Positions 1 through 8,733 of a stretch of 64,000 bases of DNA are shown here, in pieces. The notes under the pieces were generated by a model, which was given only the letters and a program-made list of their open reading frames with translations, did not search any database and had not been told where the DNA came from. Source of the stretch: Planctomycetaceae bacterium (lineage in GTDB: Bacteria; Planctomycetota; Planctomycetia; Pirellulales; Pirellulaceae); NCBI GenBank assembly GCA_020638975.1, contig JACKHN010000025.1, positions 37,070-101,069 on the forward strand, read 5' to 3'. Numbering within the stretch: position 1 is the first letter of the stretch; every line of letters begins with the position of its first letter. The translations under genes were made by a program, and so were the position numbers.

Positions 1-2
1 AT

Positions 3-551
3 GCAGACAGCCGACGTCTGTTCGAAGAGACACTAGAAGCGATCCGCCAAAACTTCCAAGTGCTGTATCGCAAGGCGTTTGGTGGTGGCCGAGCGGATTT
101 GGTGATGGAGCAGGGAGTCGATCCTCTGGAAGCAGGCGTCGACATCATTGCGACTCCGCCCGGTAAGCCCTCCTTCGACAACTCGCTGCTTAGCGGTGGT
201 GAGAAGGCTCTGACGGCTGTCGCGTTGTTGCTGGCGATCTTTCAGTATCGACCCTCGCCGTTCTGCGTGCTGGACGAAGTCGATGCTCCGTTCGACGAGG
301 CGAATATCGGGCGATTCGTCGACGTGCTGCGAGGTTTCTTGGATTGGACCAAGTTCATCATCGTCACGCATTCGAAGAAGACGATGACGGCGGCTACGAC
401 GTTGTACGGCGTGACCATGCAAGAGTCAGGCGTGTCGCGACGCGTCTCCGTTCGCTTTGAAGACGTCAGCGACGACGGACACATCAGCGAAGAAGCCGTC
501 CAGCGAGAAGCCAAGACATCGTCAGGTGACGCGAATCGCGGCGTGGCATAA
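3..551 (+). CDS. smc: Chromosome segregation ATPase SMC, C-terminal part (5' end outside window)
   Basis: The reading frame is open from the left edge and encodes the last 182 residues of an SMC protein. It shows the ABC signature LSGGEKALTA near fragment residue 63 and the Walker B/D-loop stretch FCVLDEVDAPFDEAN near residue 87, which form the C-terminal half of the SMC head ATPase. SMC dimers compact and segregate the chromosome with ScpA and ScpB. A Ser/Asp/Glu-rich tail of about 40 residues follows the head. The coiled coils, hinge and N-terminal Walker A lie upstream, outside the window. The gene converges with the S1-domain gene, and a nested palindrome fills the gap between them. Confidence 0.93.
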   Translation, partial: ADSRRLFEETLEAIRQNFQVLYRKAFGGGRADLVMEQGVDPLEAGVDIIATPPGKPSFDNSLLSGGEKALTAVALLLAIFQYRPSPFCVLDEVDAPFDEANIGRFVDVLRGFLDWTKFIIVTHSKKTMTAATTLYGVTMQESGVSRRVSVRFEDVSDDGHISEEAVQREAKTSSGDANRGVA

Positions 552-743
552 CGTAGGACGGACGCCTCGTCCGTCGCTTATACCGCTCGCGGTTGGCAAT
601 GGCACTTTTGTAAAACGCGTACGACGGCCCTCCGAGGCCGTCGAATGCCTGACGACGGCCTCGGAGGGCCATCGTACGAGAAGCGTCAACGCCATCGGCG
701 AGGGGTATATTCCCCCCGGGACGGACGAGGCGTCCATCCTACG
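552..743. repeat. Nested intergenic palindrome (about 190 bp)
   Basis: Two pairs of inverted arms are nested. The outer arms (552-575 and 719-743) contain GGACGGACGCCTCGTCCGTC-like sequence that is itself palindromic. The inner arms (about 619-643 and 653-678) contain GTACGACGGCCCTCCGAGG and its complement. The stretches between them also match imperfectly in inverted orientation. The element fills the gap between two convergent genes, so it could act as a transcription barrier, although no T-tract is seen. The inner arm belongs to the same family as the repeats at 13743 and 47351. Confidence 0.85.
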
Positions 744-749
744 AGATCG

Positions 750-2399
750 CTACCAATTCAACCCAACACTCTCGCCACCGCTGGGTCGATCCATGCCGCC
801 CTTGAGCGGTCCTTTGCGTTTTGCGACCACTAACTCGCGAAGTGGCTCTTCGGCCTCTTCTTCGGCTTTGGCTGCCTCTGGTGCGGCCTGTGTCGCTTTC
901 AGCGAGAGAGCGACGCGTTGAGCCTCTGAGTCGATCGTGAGTATCTTTACTTCGATCTCTTGGCCTTCCTTAAGGACATCGCCGACCGAGCGGATTCGAT
1001 GGTGAGCCAATTCGGAAATATGGATCAGGCCTTCCACGCCAGGAGCAACTCGCACGAACGCGCCGAACTTGGCGATGCGTGTGACGGGGCCCTTCACGAT
1101 GGTGCCAAGCGGCAATTTCGCTTCGATCCCATCCCATGGATGATCGAGCAAATCGCGATACGAGAGGCTGATCTTGCCCGTATCCGGGTTAACCTTTTCG
1201 ACTCGCACACGAACTTTCTGTCCGACCTCAACGACTTCGCTTGGATGCTTGATGCGTTCCCAACTCAGTTGGCTGATATGAATCATGCCGTCGACGCCGC
1301 CGAGATCGACGAAGCAACCAAAGTCCTTCACATTGCTGACCACTCCGTCGCGGATATCCCCCTGTGCGATCTCCGCGAGGATCTTGCGACGCGACTCTTC
1401 GCGCTCGCGTTCGAGCAACGCGCGGTGACTGAGGACGAGGTTTCGCTTCCGTTCATTGACTTCCGTCACGATGCACTGGAGCTTTTGTCCCAGGTAGTCG
1501 GAGAAATCTTCGACGCGGAACATTGCGACCTGACTGGCCGGCATAAAGCCGCGGATGTTGTTTACCATGCACTCGAGCCCGCCCGTGTTGACTGCGGACA
1601 CGCGAGCTTCGACCACTGCACCTTCGGCCAGGTCGGACCAATCGCCTACGTCGATCGAAGCGCCCGGCACGACGACTTCGTACAGTCCGTCTTCGGCGAT
1701 GTAACGCTTGAGCACGACATCCAACAGCGTGCCCACCGCCGGTGCCTCTTTGAAATTGCGAACCGAAGTAAACCCTTCATTGCGACCGCCCAGGCCAAAG
1801 AAGACATTGTCCCCTTCGACACGCATGACCGGTGCATTGACTCGTGTCTCAAGCTCAAGGGGCTTACTGGCTCGCTCGGTCGCATCGCCATCGATCACAG
1901 TGTCCAGAGAAACCGCAGCCATTGCTTCCAAGAGCTCGACTTCCATATCGGCCGTTAACGGATCTCGCCGCGAAGGCTTCGGAATGTCTGCACGGGTTGG
2001 GGCCACCACCTCGATGGGAAGCGACTCGACAATCGGCTTCGATAGGCTATCGGCCGCCGCCGCAGCCGCCTGAGCAACTTCATCGGCGACTGGTTGATCT
2101 TTGCGCGCGACTTGCGGCTTACTTGAATTGACGTTGCCCGGACTTTTCGATCGTCGCGAGCCAACATGAATCTTAGGCCGTAGCGGGTTCTTATGGGGAT
2201 CGGGAGCTGGCCGTGTGATTGCGTCGACAGGCGCCGCCGGGGCTTCCTGCTGCGGCACTTCTGCAGCCGCGGCTTCAGGCACCGCCTGCGGCGCGCTGGT
2301 CTGCTCGGGAGCAGCTTGCTCAGTGGCTCCGCTAGGAGTGTTCGCTGCGTCGGAGGCAGGCTGTGAGTCGGAAGGATTCGCCGGTGAGTCGCTTGTCAT
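750..2399 (-). CDS. rpsA: S1 RNA-binding domain protein, ribosomal protein S1-like
   Basis: The protein has 549 residues from this start. A low-complexity Ala/Pro/Gln/Glu-rich N-terminal region of about 190 residues is followed by four S1 (OB-fold) repeats. Repeats three and four are the clearest, with KDFGCFVDLGGVDGMIHIS and KFGAFVRVAPGVEGLIHISEL. The role is probably mRNA binding during translation initiation, as for S1; classical S1 has up to six repeats, so this is a shorter form. The frame stays open to 2639, but that extension covers a repeat element at 2505-2592. The true start is therefore more likely ATG at 2399, or at 2426 (nine residues longer). No strong Shine-Dalgarno decides between them. 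Confidence 0.85.
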   Translation of the reverse strand: MTSDSPANPSDSQPASDAANTPSGATEQAAPEQTSAPQAVPEAAAAEVPQQEAPAAPVDAITRPAPDPHKNPLRPKIHVGSRRSKSPGNVNSSKPQVARKDQPVADEVAQAAAAAADSLSKPIVESLPIEVVAPTRADIPKPSRRDPLTADMEVELLEAMAAVSLDTVIDGDATERASKPLELETRVNAPVMRVEGDNVFFGLGGRNEGFTSVRNFKEAPAVGTLLDVVLKRYIAEDGLYEVVVPGASIDVGDWSDLAEGAVVEARVSAVNTGGLECMVNNIRGFMPASQVAMFRVEDFSDYLGQKLQCIVTEVNERKRNLVLSHRALLEREREESRRKILAEIAQGDIRDGVVSNVKDFGCFVDLGGVDGMIHISQLSWERIKHPSEVVEVGQKVRVRVEKVNPDTGKISLSYRDLLDHPWDGIEAKLPLGTIVKGPVTRIAKFGAFVRVAPGVEGLIHISELAHHRIRSVGDVLKEGQEIEVKILTIDSEAQRVALSLKATQAAPEAAKAEEEAEEPLRELVVAKRKGPLKGGMDRPSGGESVGLNW

Positions 2400-2504
2400 C
2401 AGGTCGGGTCCAAAAGGCAATGTCATCGGATGGGATAGGGGTACAAATTCGCAGCCCCATAGTGTAGCAATCGAGTTGTAAAAACGGTAGTCTCGCAAGC
2501 GATC

Positions 2505-2592
2505 GGTAGTGGTACAGTTAAGTAGGACGGCCACTCTTGGCCGTCCTTTGTCGGGCAGGAGTGCCCGACTTACGGCAAAGTGTACCACTACC
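2505..2592. repeat. Composite palindromic element, copy 1
   Basis: Outer arms GGTAGTGGTACA (2505-2516) and TGTACCACTACC (2581-2592) enclose two further hairpins: AGGACGGCC...GGCCGTCCT at 2524-2547 and GTCGGGCAGGAGTGCCCGAC at 2550-2569. A second copy with the same architecture lies at 32692-32790. It sits between two divergently transcribed genes, in the 5' region of both. Confidence 0.88.
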
Positions 2593-2692
2593 AAGCGATC
2601 GCGCCCTACCTTGCCGGAACTGGCTCGTTTACCAAACATAGCCCACCGGTTCGGTGAGGGTGGTCACGACATAGGCTTAAATGGGAGTTTGC

Positions 2693-3268
2693 ATGACGTT
2701 TTCTTTCGATCCAACCGCGTATGGCCCTGCTGTGGAAGCGTTGATTGCCGCCGCGAGCCTTTGTGAATTGGGGCCAGGTAGCCCGAATCGAGTCGTTGCG
2801 GCGGATCTACGAGCCCTCGACGAGGCCGTCGTCTTCGGCAGTAAAACGGTTTCCAATCGCGATATGGCTGCCTGCTGTATCTCGGGGCTGTGGCTTCTGC
2901 ACAACTACCTGGACGACTCGCATACGATCAGCCAGGACATTCACACGACCACCGGCAGCTACTGGCACGGGATCATGCATCGTCGCGAGCCAGATTTTTC
3001 CAACGCGAAGTACTGGTTTCGTCGTGTCGGCGATCATGAGATCTTTCCGATTCTCAAGGATGCCGCGGCGGAGGTGGCTCGAAATTCCAGCATCGACAAG
3101 GGATCGGAGTTCTTAGCAAAACAGACCAAATGGGACGCCTTCGCCTTCGTCGACCTCTGCGAATCAGCCACCCGCGGCAAGACGGACGAAACGCTCCCAC
3201 GTCAAGTCGCACAACTGGAGTGGCAAATCTTGTTCGACTACTGTTTCAAGCGTGCGATCGGTTCGTAA
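2693..3268 (+). CDS. Conserved-looking hypothetical protein, 191 aa
   Basis: I do not recognise the family. The ATG at 2693 is chosen because GGGAG lies six bases upstream; an in-frame ATG at 2681 has no such site. No signal peptide or membrane segment is seen, so it is probably cytoplasmic. The middle is rich in His, Trp and Tyr: LHNYLDDSHTISQDIHT (about residues 70-86) and GSYWHGIMHRREPDFSNAKY (about 89-108). A cluster of His, Asp and Glu of this kind could be a metal site or catalytic centre, but that is inference. It is a single gene, divergent from the S1-domain gene. Confidence 0.75.
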   Translation: MTFSFDPTAYGPAVEALIAAASLCELGPGSPNRVVAADLRALDEAVVFGSKTVSNRDMAACCISGLWLLHNYLDDSHTISQDIHTTTGSYWHGIMHRREPDFSNAKYWFRRVGDHEIFPILKDAAAEVARNSSIDKGSEFLAKQTKWDAFAFVDLCESATRGKTDETLPRQVAQLEWQILFDYCFKRAIGS

Positions 3269-3272
3269 CGAA

Positions 3273-3749
3273 CTATTCGCCCGCCTGAGCCACAACCACC
3301 TCGGGTTTGGCATAGTACGGGTTGTAGATCAATTTGGAAGCCAGAAGCGACTCGGCGTCTTCACCGTAGAAGGGATTTCGCATCACCTTGGCGACCGAAT
3401 CGTTGGCCTGTGAGGTTTGCAACGGACCCTCTTCGATCACGGGCCCAGGCAGGAAAGGATTCATCGAGAATTGCCGTCTGTGTTCAGGAGCCGGACGGCG
3501 AGCGGAATAGGCATAAGGACTATCGCCGATCGGTCGACGACGGATCTCGTGACTGTAGTACACTGGTGGGTGCAAGGCGAAGTACGGGGGAACCGGTACA
3601 TAGCCGAGCCCGTACAGCGAGCCGCTATACCCGAAACCGTGATAAGGCAGCCCGGAAAATCCGCCGCCGAAACAATTCTGAGCTTGCGACTCGCTCGTAA
3701 ACATCAGACTTCCCAATAACATCGCCGCACAGATCATCACAGGTTTCAT
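3273..3749 (-). CDS. Secreted Tyr/Pro/Gly-rich hypothetical protein
   Basis: This 158-residue protein starts with a clear signal peptide (MKPVMICAAMLLGSLMF, cleavage probably after SQA near residue 23). The mature part begins with a Gly/Tyr/Phe-rich stretch (GGGFSGLPYHGFGYSGSLYG), then Pro/Tyr-rich sequence and a charged C-terminus. Such composition suits a small exported surface or wall-associated protein of low complexity. No enzyme motif is seen and the function is unknown. It ends five bases from the stop of the preceding plus-strand gene (convergent). Confidence 0.75.
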   Translation of the reverse strand: MKPVMICAAMLLGSLMFTSESQAQNCFGGGFSGLPYHGFGYSGSLYGLGYVPVPPYFALHPPVYYSHEIRRRPIGDSPYAYSARRPAPEHRRQFSMNPFLPGPVIEEGPLQTSQANDSVAKVMRNPFYGEDAESLLASKLIYNPYYAKPEVVVAQAGE

Positions 3750-3858
3750 CGTGGCGTCCTCTTTAACCGACTTGGTTCAAAACACAGTTCTCACCCTCAT
3801 CTTCCACACTAATTGCCCCGCATAGTCATTACAACTGGCGAAATTCGCAACATCCGTT

Positions 3859-4899
3859 ATGGATCAGGAACAACTCACCGAGAATCTGAAGCTTGCAGCC
3901 CGTGGATTGGGCTTCGATTTGGCAGGTATCTGCCCCGCGGTTAGTCCAGCGGGCTTCAGCCAATTTCGCCAGTGGTTGGCCGCAGGATACGCAGGCCAAA
4001 TGCACTATCTCGCCGAACGCGAGGCGGCCTATGAACACCCCAGTTCCGTTTTGCAGGGTGTTCGCAGTGTCGTCATGCTGGCGATGAACTACAAACGCGA
4101 GCCGCCGGTCGAATCGAAGCCCGGCGAAGGTCGAGTCTCTCGTTACGCCTGGGGGGAAGCGGACTATCACGATGTAATCCACGAGCGTCTGAAGCAGCTC
4201 GCGCGAATGTTCCGCGACTGGGTTCCCGAGGCCAGTGTGCGGGGAGTCATCGACACAGCTCCCTTGCTCGAACGCGAGTTCGCTCAGTTGGCAGGACTCG
4301 GCTGGATCGGCAAGAACACGTTGCTGCTTAACAAATCGTTCGGCAGTTGGTTCTTTCTCGCGGCTCTGCTAACGGACCAGGAGCTAGTCTACGACGAACC
4401 TCACGCGACCGATCATTGCGGAACGTGTCGAGCCTGTCTCGATGCCTGCCCCACGGACGCCTTTCCGCAACCCTATGTGCTCGATGCAACCAAGTGCATC
4501 AGCTATTTGACCATCGAGTTGCGTGAACAGATCCCGGAAACGCTTCGCGCGGGGATGGGCGATTGGGTGTTTGGCTGCGATGTCTGCCAGGATGTATGTC
4601 CCTGGAACAATCGCGTTCCTACAACGAACGAGCCGGCTTTCGCGCCGCGTCCGGACAACAATCCTTTGCAACTCGCGGCACTATTTTACTTGTCCGACGG
4701 GCAGTTTCGCGATCGATTCCGCAAGACTCCGCTCTGGCGACCGAAACGGCGAGGCATCTTGCGAAATGCGGCGATCGTACTCGGCAACCAACGTGCGCAA
4801 ACCGCCGTCCCGGCGTTGACGCACGGTCTCGAAGATCCCGACCCGCTCGTTCAGGATTCCTGCCGATGGGCCTTACAGCAAATCAGCAACACGCCGTAG
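3859..4899 (+). CDS. queG: Epoxyqueuosine reductase QueG
   Basis: This 346-residue enzyme catalyses the last step of queuosine synthesis in tRNA, reducing epoxyqueuosine to queuosine with cobalamin and two [4Fe-4S] clusters. The cluster cysteines are visible: CGTCRACLDACP at residues 187-198 and GCDVCQDVCP at 239-248. The family motif RGVIDTAPLLEREFA (about 128-142) contains the conserved acidic residue. The C-terminal 60 residues look like a short HEAT-like extension (AIVLGNQRAQTAVPALTHGL), common in the longer members. The stop codon TAG lies in the arm of a palindrome shared with valS. Confidence 0.95.
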   Translation: MDQEQLTENLKLAARGLGFDLAGICPAVSPAGFSQFRQWLAAGYAGQMHYLAEREAAYEHPSSVLQGVRSVVMLAMNYKREPPVESKPGEGRVSRYAWGEADYHDVIHERLKQLARMFRDWVPEASVRGVIDTAPLLEREFAQLAGLGWIGKNTLLLNKSFGSWFFLAALLTDQELVYDEPHATDHCGTCRACLDACPTDAFPQPYVLDATKCISYLTIELREQIPETLRAGMGDWVFGCDVCQDVCPWNNRVPTTNEPAFAPRPDNNPLQLAALFYLSDGQFRDRFRKTPLWRPKRRGILRNAAIVLGNQRAQTAVPALTHGLEDPDPLVQDSCRWALQQISNTP

Positions 4900-4947
4900 G
4901 GTGGGCGACGCCCACCATTCTGCTGCGGTGGGCAATGCCCACCCTAC
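4896..4947. repeat. Palindrome spanning the stop codons of queG and valS
   Basis: Inverted arms GTAGGGTGGGC (4896-4906) and GCCCACCCTAC (4937-4947) flank the inner elements GGGCGACGCCC and GGGCAATGCCC. The TAG at 4897-4899 stops queG, and the complementary TAG read from 4946 to 4944 stops valS. The two convergent genes are thus separated only by this element. Confidence 0.9.
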
Positions 4948-7900
4948 TTCTGACGTCTCAGCTCTTCGAGCGACTTTAGCACGGTCGCGAGTTGCTCCTG
5001 AAGTTGAGCCAAACTTTCACGTTCTTTGGCAACAACATCGGCGGGGGCACGATCGACGAAGTTCGCATTCTCCAACTTCTTCGCTTTGCTCTCGATCAAC
5101 TTCTGAAGCTTCTCGGCTTCCTTCTCCAGTCGCTCGATCTCCGCCGACACGTCGATCAGGCCCGTCAGATCAACGAACACATCGATGCCTTGCAGATTGA
5201 TATGCGCGTTTGTGGCAGGTGGCTCGGCATCGGGGCCCCACGCCGCGACCGAAGCGTTTGCCATGCCCGCGAAGTAGGGTTTAAGCGGTTCCAGCAGTGC
5301 GATGGTTGCTGCGTCGGCTTTGACAATGAACTCAATTGCTTTCTTAGGAGCGATGTTCTGGCGACTACGAATTTCCCGCACCGCACCAAGAACTTGCTGA
5401 AAGGTTTTGAATTCTGCTTCGATCTTGGCGTCTTGCCGCTTCGTGTCGGCGAGCGGCCATGGCGCAACGATGATCTTTTCGGCTGGCGGACTGAGTTCGG
5501 TGAGTCCACGCTGGGGAGCGAATTGAGCTAACAAGCCCCAAATCTCCTCGGTGATGAACGGAATGACCGGGTGTAGCAGTCGCAGCAGTGTGTCGAGCGA
5601 ATAGGCGAGCACGCGTTGAGCCGTCGCACGAGTTGCGTCGTTTTGCAATCGTTCCTTAGCGATTTCAATGTAGAAACTGCAAAAGTCGTCCCAGGAAAAG
5701 TCGTACAGCGATCGCATCGCATCCGCGAAGTGATACGTTTCAAGATGCTGCGTAACTTCCTGAGTGACCGTCGCCAATCGGCTGAGCAGCCAGCGATCCT
5801 CGACCGCCAAATCGGCATCCGCCACGAGCCCGGCCTCGTAACCTTCGAGGTGCATCATGGCAAACCGCGAGGCGTTCCACAGCTTGTTACAGAAGTTGCG
5901 TGCCTGCTCGAAACGCTCGCTGACCACCGCGCCGCGTGCCAACGCCTTGTCTTCGTCCTTGCGTGCCCATTGTGTCGAGAACGCTTTGCCACACTTCTTG
6001 CATTCGACGCGAGGCAACTCGCGATTCTTCTTCGTCTGCTCGGTCAGCGTCTCGCAGTGTGGACACTCGAACTGCACCGGCATCCGAACATCTTGCGTCT
6101 CGGTCGTCAGATAAGCCAACCCGAATCGCAACGCATCCGGCCCGAACTTCTCGATGACATCCAGCGGATCAACGCCGTTCCCTTTCGACTTCGACATCGT
6201 CTCGCCGTAGCCGTCGAGAATCTTCGGGTGGATGAAGACCTCATGAAAAGGGATCTCGTTCATGTTGTTCAATCCGGTCAGCACCATCCTCGCCACCCAT
6301 AGCGTGATGATGTCGCGACTCGTGATCAGCACGCTGGTGGGGTAAAAGTAGTCGAGTGCTTCGTTCTTCTCCGGCCAGCCTAACGTCGAGTGGGGCCAGA
6401 GTGCGGAGCTGAACCATGTGTCGAGAACATCATCTTCACGGACGAATCCGATGGCCTCAACTTGCGATTCGAGCTTAGGGTCGTCGTCGCATAAGCATAG
6501 GAACGCCCAGCCTTCAAACGTATCGGGATTCCATTCATGCCAAAACGAGATCGTTTGCTCTGAGCCCTCGATTAGCTGCGGCGTATAGATTTCTTTAGCC
6601 GCTTCGGCAACTTCATCACGTTCCGACTTTCCACTAAATGAACGCTTCCAAACCGGTATCCGATGCCCCCACCATAGATTTCTGCTGATACACCAATCTC
6701 GCTTTTCACCTAGCCAATCGAGATAAGCTTTCCGATAACGCTGCGGAAAGATCTTTACCCTCTCATCGGATACGGCATCCATCGCTGATTGAGCCAACTG
6801 ATCCATCTTGACGAACCACTGATCCGCGAGGAACGGTTCGATTGGTGTCTTACTACGATCGGAGTGAGCGAGATCAATCTCGCGATCTTCGACATCACCC
6901 AGCAAGCCTAGATCGTCCAGATCAGCCACGACTCGCTTACGGCCTTCCTGCATCTTCAGGCCCTGATACGGCCCCGCGTTTTCATTGAGAGTGCCGTCCG
7001 AATTGAGGATGTTGATCATGGGCAGCTTTTGACGCAGGCCGACTTCATAGTCGTTCGGGTCGTGCGCCGGTGTGATCTTTACGCAGCCGCTGCCCAGTTC
7101 CGGCTTGGCCCATTCGTCGGCGACCAGCGGGATTTCGCGGTTCACCAACGGCAACATCAGCATCCGTCCGTCTTTCGCCATATCTCGCAGTTGCTCCAAC
7201 GCGGGAAGCATTTCGGCGCGACGGCGAGCGACATTATCAATTTGCTTCTGGACAGCGTCTTTATCCTTAGCAGACGCAGCGGCGAGCCGCTCTTTGAGTT
7301 CGGCTTCGACCTTGTTCAAAGCGCCAGCAGGATCGGGATGCACCGCGACCGCCGTGTCGCCAAGCATTGTCTCGGGGCGTGTCGTGGCGATCGTAACGTG
7401 TGTGGGCTCGCCGGGCTTGGGATCGATCACCGGATAGCTGAAGTGCCAGAAGTGCCCCTTCACAACCTCATGAAAGACTTCGTCATCGCTGACTGCTGTT
7501 TGCAGGAACGTGTCCCAGTTGACGAGTCGCTTGCCGCGATAGATCAATCCTTTGCTGAACAGATCGAAGAAAGTCTGTCTCACGGCGGTCGCACACACCT
7601 CGTCCAAGGTGAATCGCGTGCGTCGCCAATCGCAACTGCAACCCATTTGTTTGAGTTGACCGAGAATCCGCCCGCCGAATTCTTTTTTCCACTGCCAGAT
7701 GCGCTCAACCAACTTCTCACGGCCCAGATCGTGGCGAGTGAGCCCTTCTTCTTCCTTTAATCGCCGCTCGACAACCGCTTGTGTTGCAATTCCCGCATGA
7801 TCCATACCCGGCATCCACAGCGTTTCAAAACCCTGCATCCGCTTCATGCGAATCATCGTGTCTTGCAGCGTGTTGTTCAGCGCGTGCCCCAGATGCAAGG

Positions 7901-8063
7901 CACCGGTTACGTTGGGCGGCGGGATGACGATCGAGTAGGGTTTGCGATCTGGATTCGGTTCGGCTTTGAAGTAACCGCCCTCTTCCCACTCGCGATAGAG
8001 ACGGGGCTGAGCTTCTTGATAGTTGAATCGATTGGGGAGTTCTTTACTTGCGTCGGGCATCAT
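4944..8063 (-). CDS. valS: Valine--tRNA ligase
   Basis: This 1039-residue class I synthetase charges tRNA-Val. The HIGH-type motif PPNVTGALHLGHALN lies near residue 50 and the KMSKS motif (MSKSKGNG) near 620. The C-terminal tRNA-binding coiled coil is visible (IERLEKEAEKLQKLIESKAK and onward). Shortly after KMSKS there is an extra zinc-ribbon-like segment with CPHC and CKKC pairs about 22 residues apart, which is absent from E. coli ValS as I recall it. Start is ATG at 8063; a second ATG follows immediately at 8060. It is about 90 residues longer than E. coli ValS. Confidence 0.96.
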   Translation of the reverse strand: MMPDASKELPNRFNYQEAQPRLYREWEEGGYFKAEPNPDRKPYSIVIPPPNVTGALHLGHALNNTLQDTMIRMKRMQGFETLWMPGMDHAGIATQAVVERRLKEEEGLTRHDLGREKLVERIWQWKKEFGGRILGQLKQMGCSCDWRRTRFTLDEVCATAVRQTFFDLFSKGLIYRGKRLVNWDTFLQTAVSDDEVFHEVVKGHFWHFSYPVIDPKPGEPTHVTIATTRPETMLGDTAVAVHPDPAGALNKVEAELKERLAAASAKDKDAVQKQIDNVARRRAEMLPALEQLRDMAKDGRMLMLPLVNREIPLVADEWAKPELGSGCVKITPAHDPNDYEVGLRQKLPMINILNSDGTLNENAGPYQGLKMQEGRKRVVADLDDLGLLGDVEDREIDLAHSDRSKTPIEPFLADQWFVKMDQLAQSAMDAVSDERVKIFPQRYRKAYLDWLGEKRDWCISRNLWWGHRIPVWKRSFSGKSERDEVAEAAKEIYTPQLIEGSEQTISFWHEWNPDTFEGWAFLCLCDDDPKLESQVEAIGFVREDDVLDTWFSSALWPHSTLGWPEKNEALDYFYPTSVLITSRDIITLWVARMVLTGLNNMNEIPFHEVFIHPKILDGYGETMSKSKGNGVDPLDVIEKFGPDALRFGLAYLTTETQDVRMPVQFECPHCETLTEQTKKNRELPRVECKKCGKAFSTQWARKDEDKALARGAVVSERFEQARNFCNKLWNASRFAMMHLEGYEAGLVADADLAVEDRWLLSRLATVTQEVTQHLETYHFADAMRSLYDFSWDDFCSFYIEIAKERLQNDATRATAQRVLAYSLDTLLRLLHPVIPFITEEIWGLLAQFAPQRGLTELSPPAEKIIVAPWPLADTKRQDAKIEAEFKTFQQVLGAVREIRSRQNIAPKKAIEFIVKADAATIALLEPLKPYFAGMANASVAAWGPDAEPPATNAHINLQGIDVFVDLTGLIDVSAEIERLEKEAEKLQKLIESKAKKLENANFVDRAPADVVAKERESLAQLQEQLATVLKSLEELRRQK

Positions 8064-8080
8064 GTGTCCGCTATCTCCTA

Positions 8081-8485
8081 TTACGAATGCCAGTCGCTGA
8101 TTTGCAATCCGGCAATACGTTCGAATTCCTTAGTGTTGTGCGTTACTAGCGTGAGTCCGTCGGCGAGTGCGCTCGCTGCAATCATCATGTCGTACGGGCC
8201 GATTGGCACGCCACGTCGTTCCAAGTCGGCTCGAATTTCGCCGTAGACGACCGCAGCGTCCTTACCGAATGGCAAAACCGAGAGTACTTGCGTTAAGTGC
8301 TTGACGAGTTGAAGATTCTTTGCCGGCGCGACACTCTTGCTGGCACCGTAACAAAGCTCCGCAACAACAACGCTGCTTAAGAGCAAGTCCATCGGACGGT
8401 GAGAATTAAAGGCGGCGATTACGGACGCATCGCGTTGCCGCAGGTACTCGATGCAAACATTCGTGTCTAACAAGAACCGAGTCAC
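8081..8485 (-). CDS. vapC: VapC-like PIN-domain toxin
   Basis: This 134-residue PIN-domain endoribonuclease has the expected acidic residues: FLLDTNVCIEYLR (Asp7), VVVAELCYGA (Glu near 43), and PYDMMIAASALADGLTLVT with Asp near 96. VapC toxins cleave tRNA or rRNA when their antitoxin is degraded. GTG at 8485 is chosen because it overlaps the antitoxin stop by four bases (GTGA), a translational-coupling arrangement. An upstream start at 8506 would overlap more. It forms an operon with the upstream antitoxin. Confidence 0.88.
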   Translation of the reverse strand: MTRFLLDTNVCIEYLRQRDASVIAAFNSHRPMDLLLSSVVVAELCYGASKSVAPAKNLQLVKHLTQVLSVLPFGKDAAVVYGEIRADLERRGVPIGPYDMMIAASALADGLTLVTHNTKEFERIAGLQISDWHS

Positions 8486-8718
8486 AGCGGTTGCCTTTGA
8501 TCGCACTCACCCTGGGGCGGCCTCGTAAGTTCACCTTCCCAGGCTCCGGCTGTTGCCTCGATAAAGCCTTCGGGCCATTCGCTCAGACCTTCTTCAGCTT
8601 CTGTTACTTGCTCGAACATCACGACGACGTGATACGGTCGATCAGTTCCATCCACCGGAATCTCCAGCCGCAGCTTATTATCAGGATCCGCTGCTTTGGT
8701 TGTTTCAATCGTCTTCAT
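8482..8718 (-). CDS. VapB-type antitoxin
   Basis: This 78-residue acidic protein sits directly upstream of the PIN toxin, with a GTGA stop/start overlap. The N-terminal half is beta-rich (KLRLEIPVDGTDRPYHVVVMF). The C-terminal part, WPEGFIEATAGAWEGELTRP, resembles the toxin-wrapping tail found in antitoxins paired with PIN toxins. No classical AbrB or RHH motif can be pointed to, so the assignment rests on size, position and the tail. The role would be to neutralise VapC and autoregulate the pair. Confidence 0.75.
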   Translation of the reverse strand: MKTIETTKAADPDNKLRLEIPVDGTDRPYHVVVMFEQVTEAEEGLSEWPEGFIEATAGAWEGELTRPPQGECDQRQPL

Positions 8719-8733
8719 GCTGATTTCGCTTGG

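Noticed and set aside
960..1958. Plus-strand ORF of 332 codons
   Set aside because: It is antisense to the S1-domain gene, which has clear S1 repeats; the ORF has no family resemblance.
7029..7760. Plus-strand ORF of 243 codons
   Set aside because: It is a shadow of valS on the opposite strand; the valS motifs are unambiguous.
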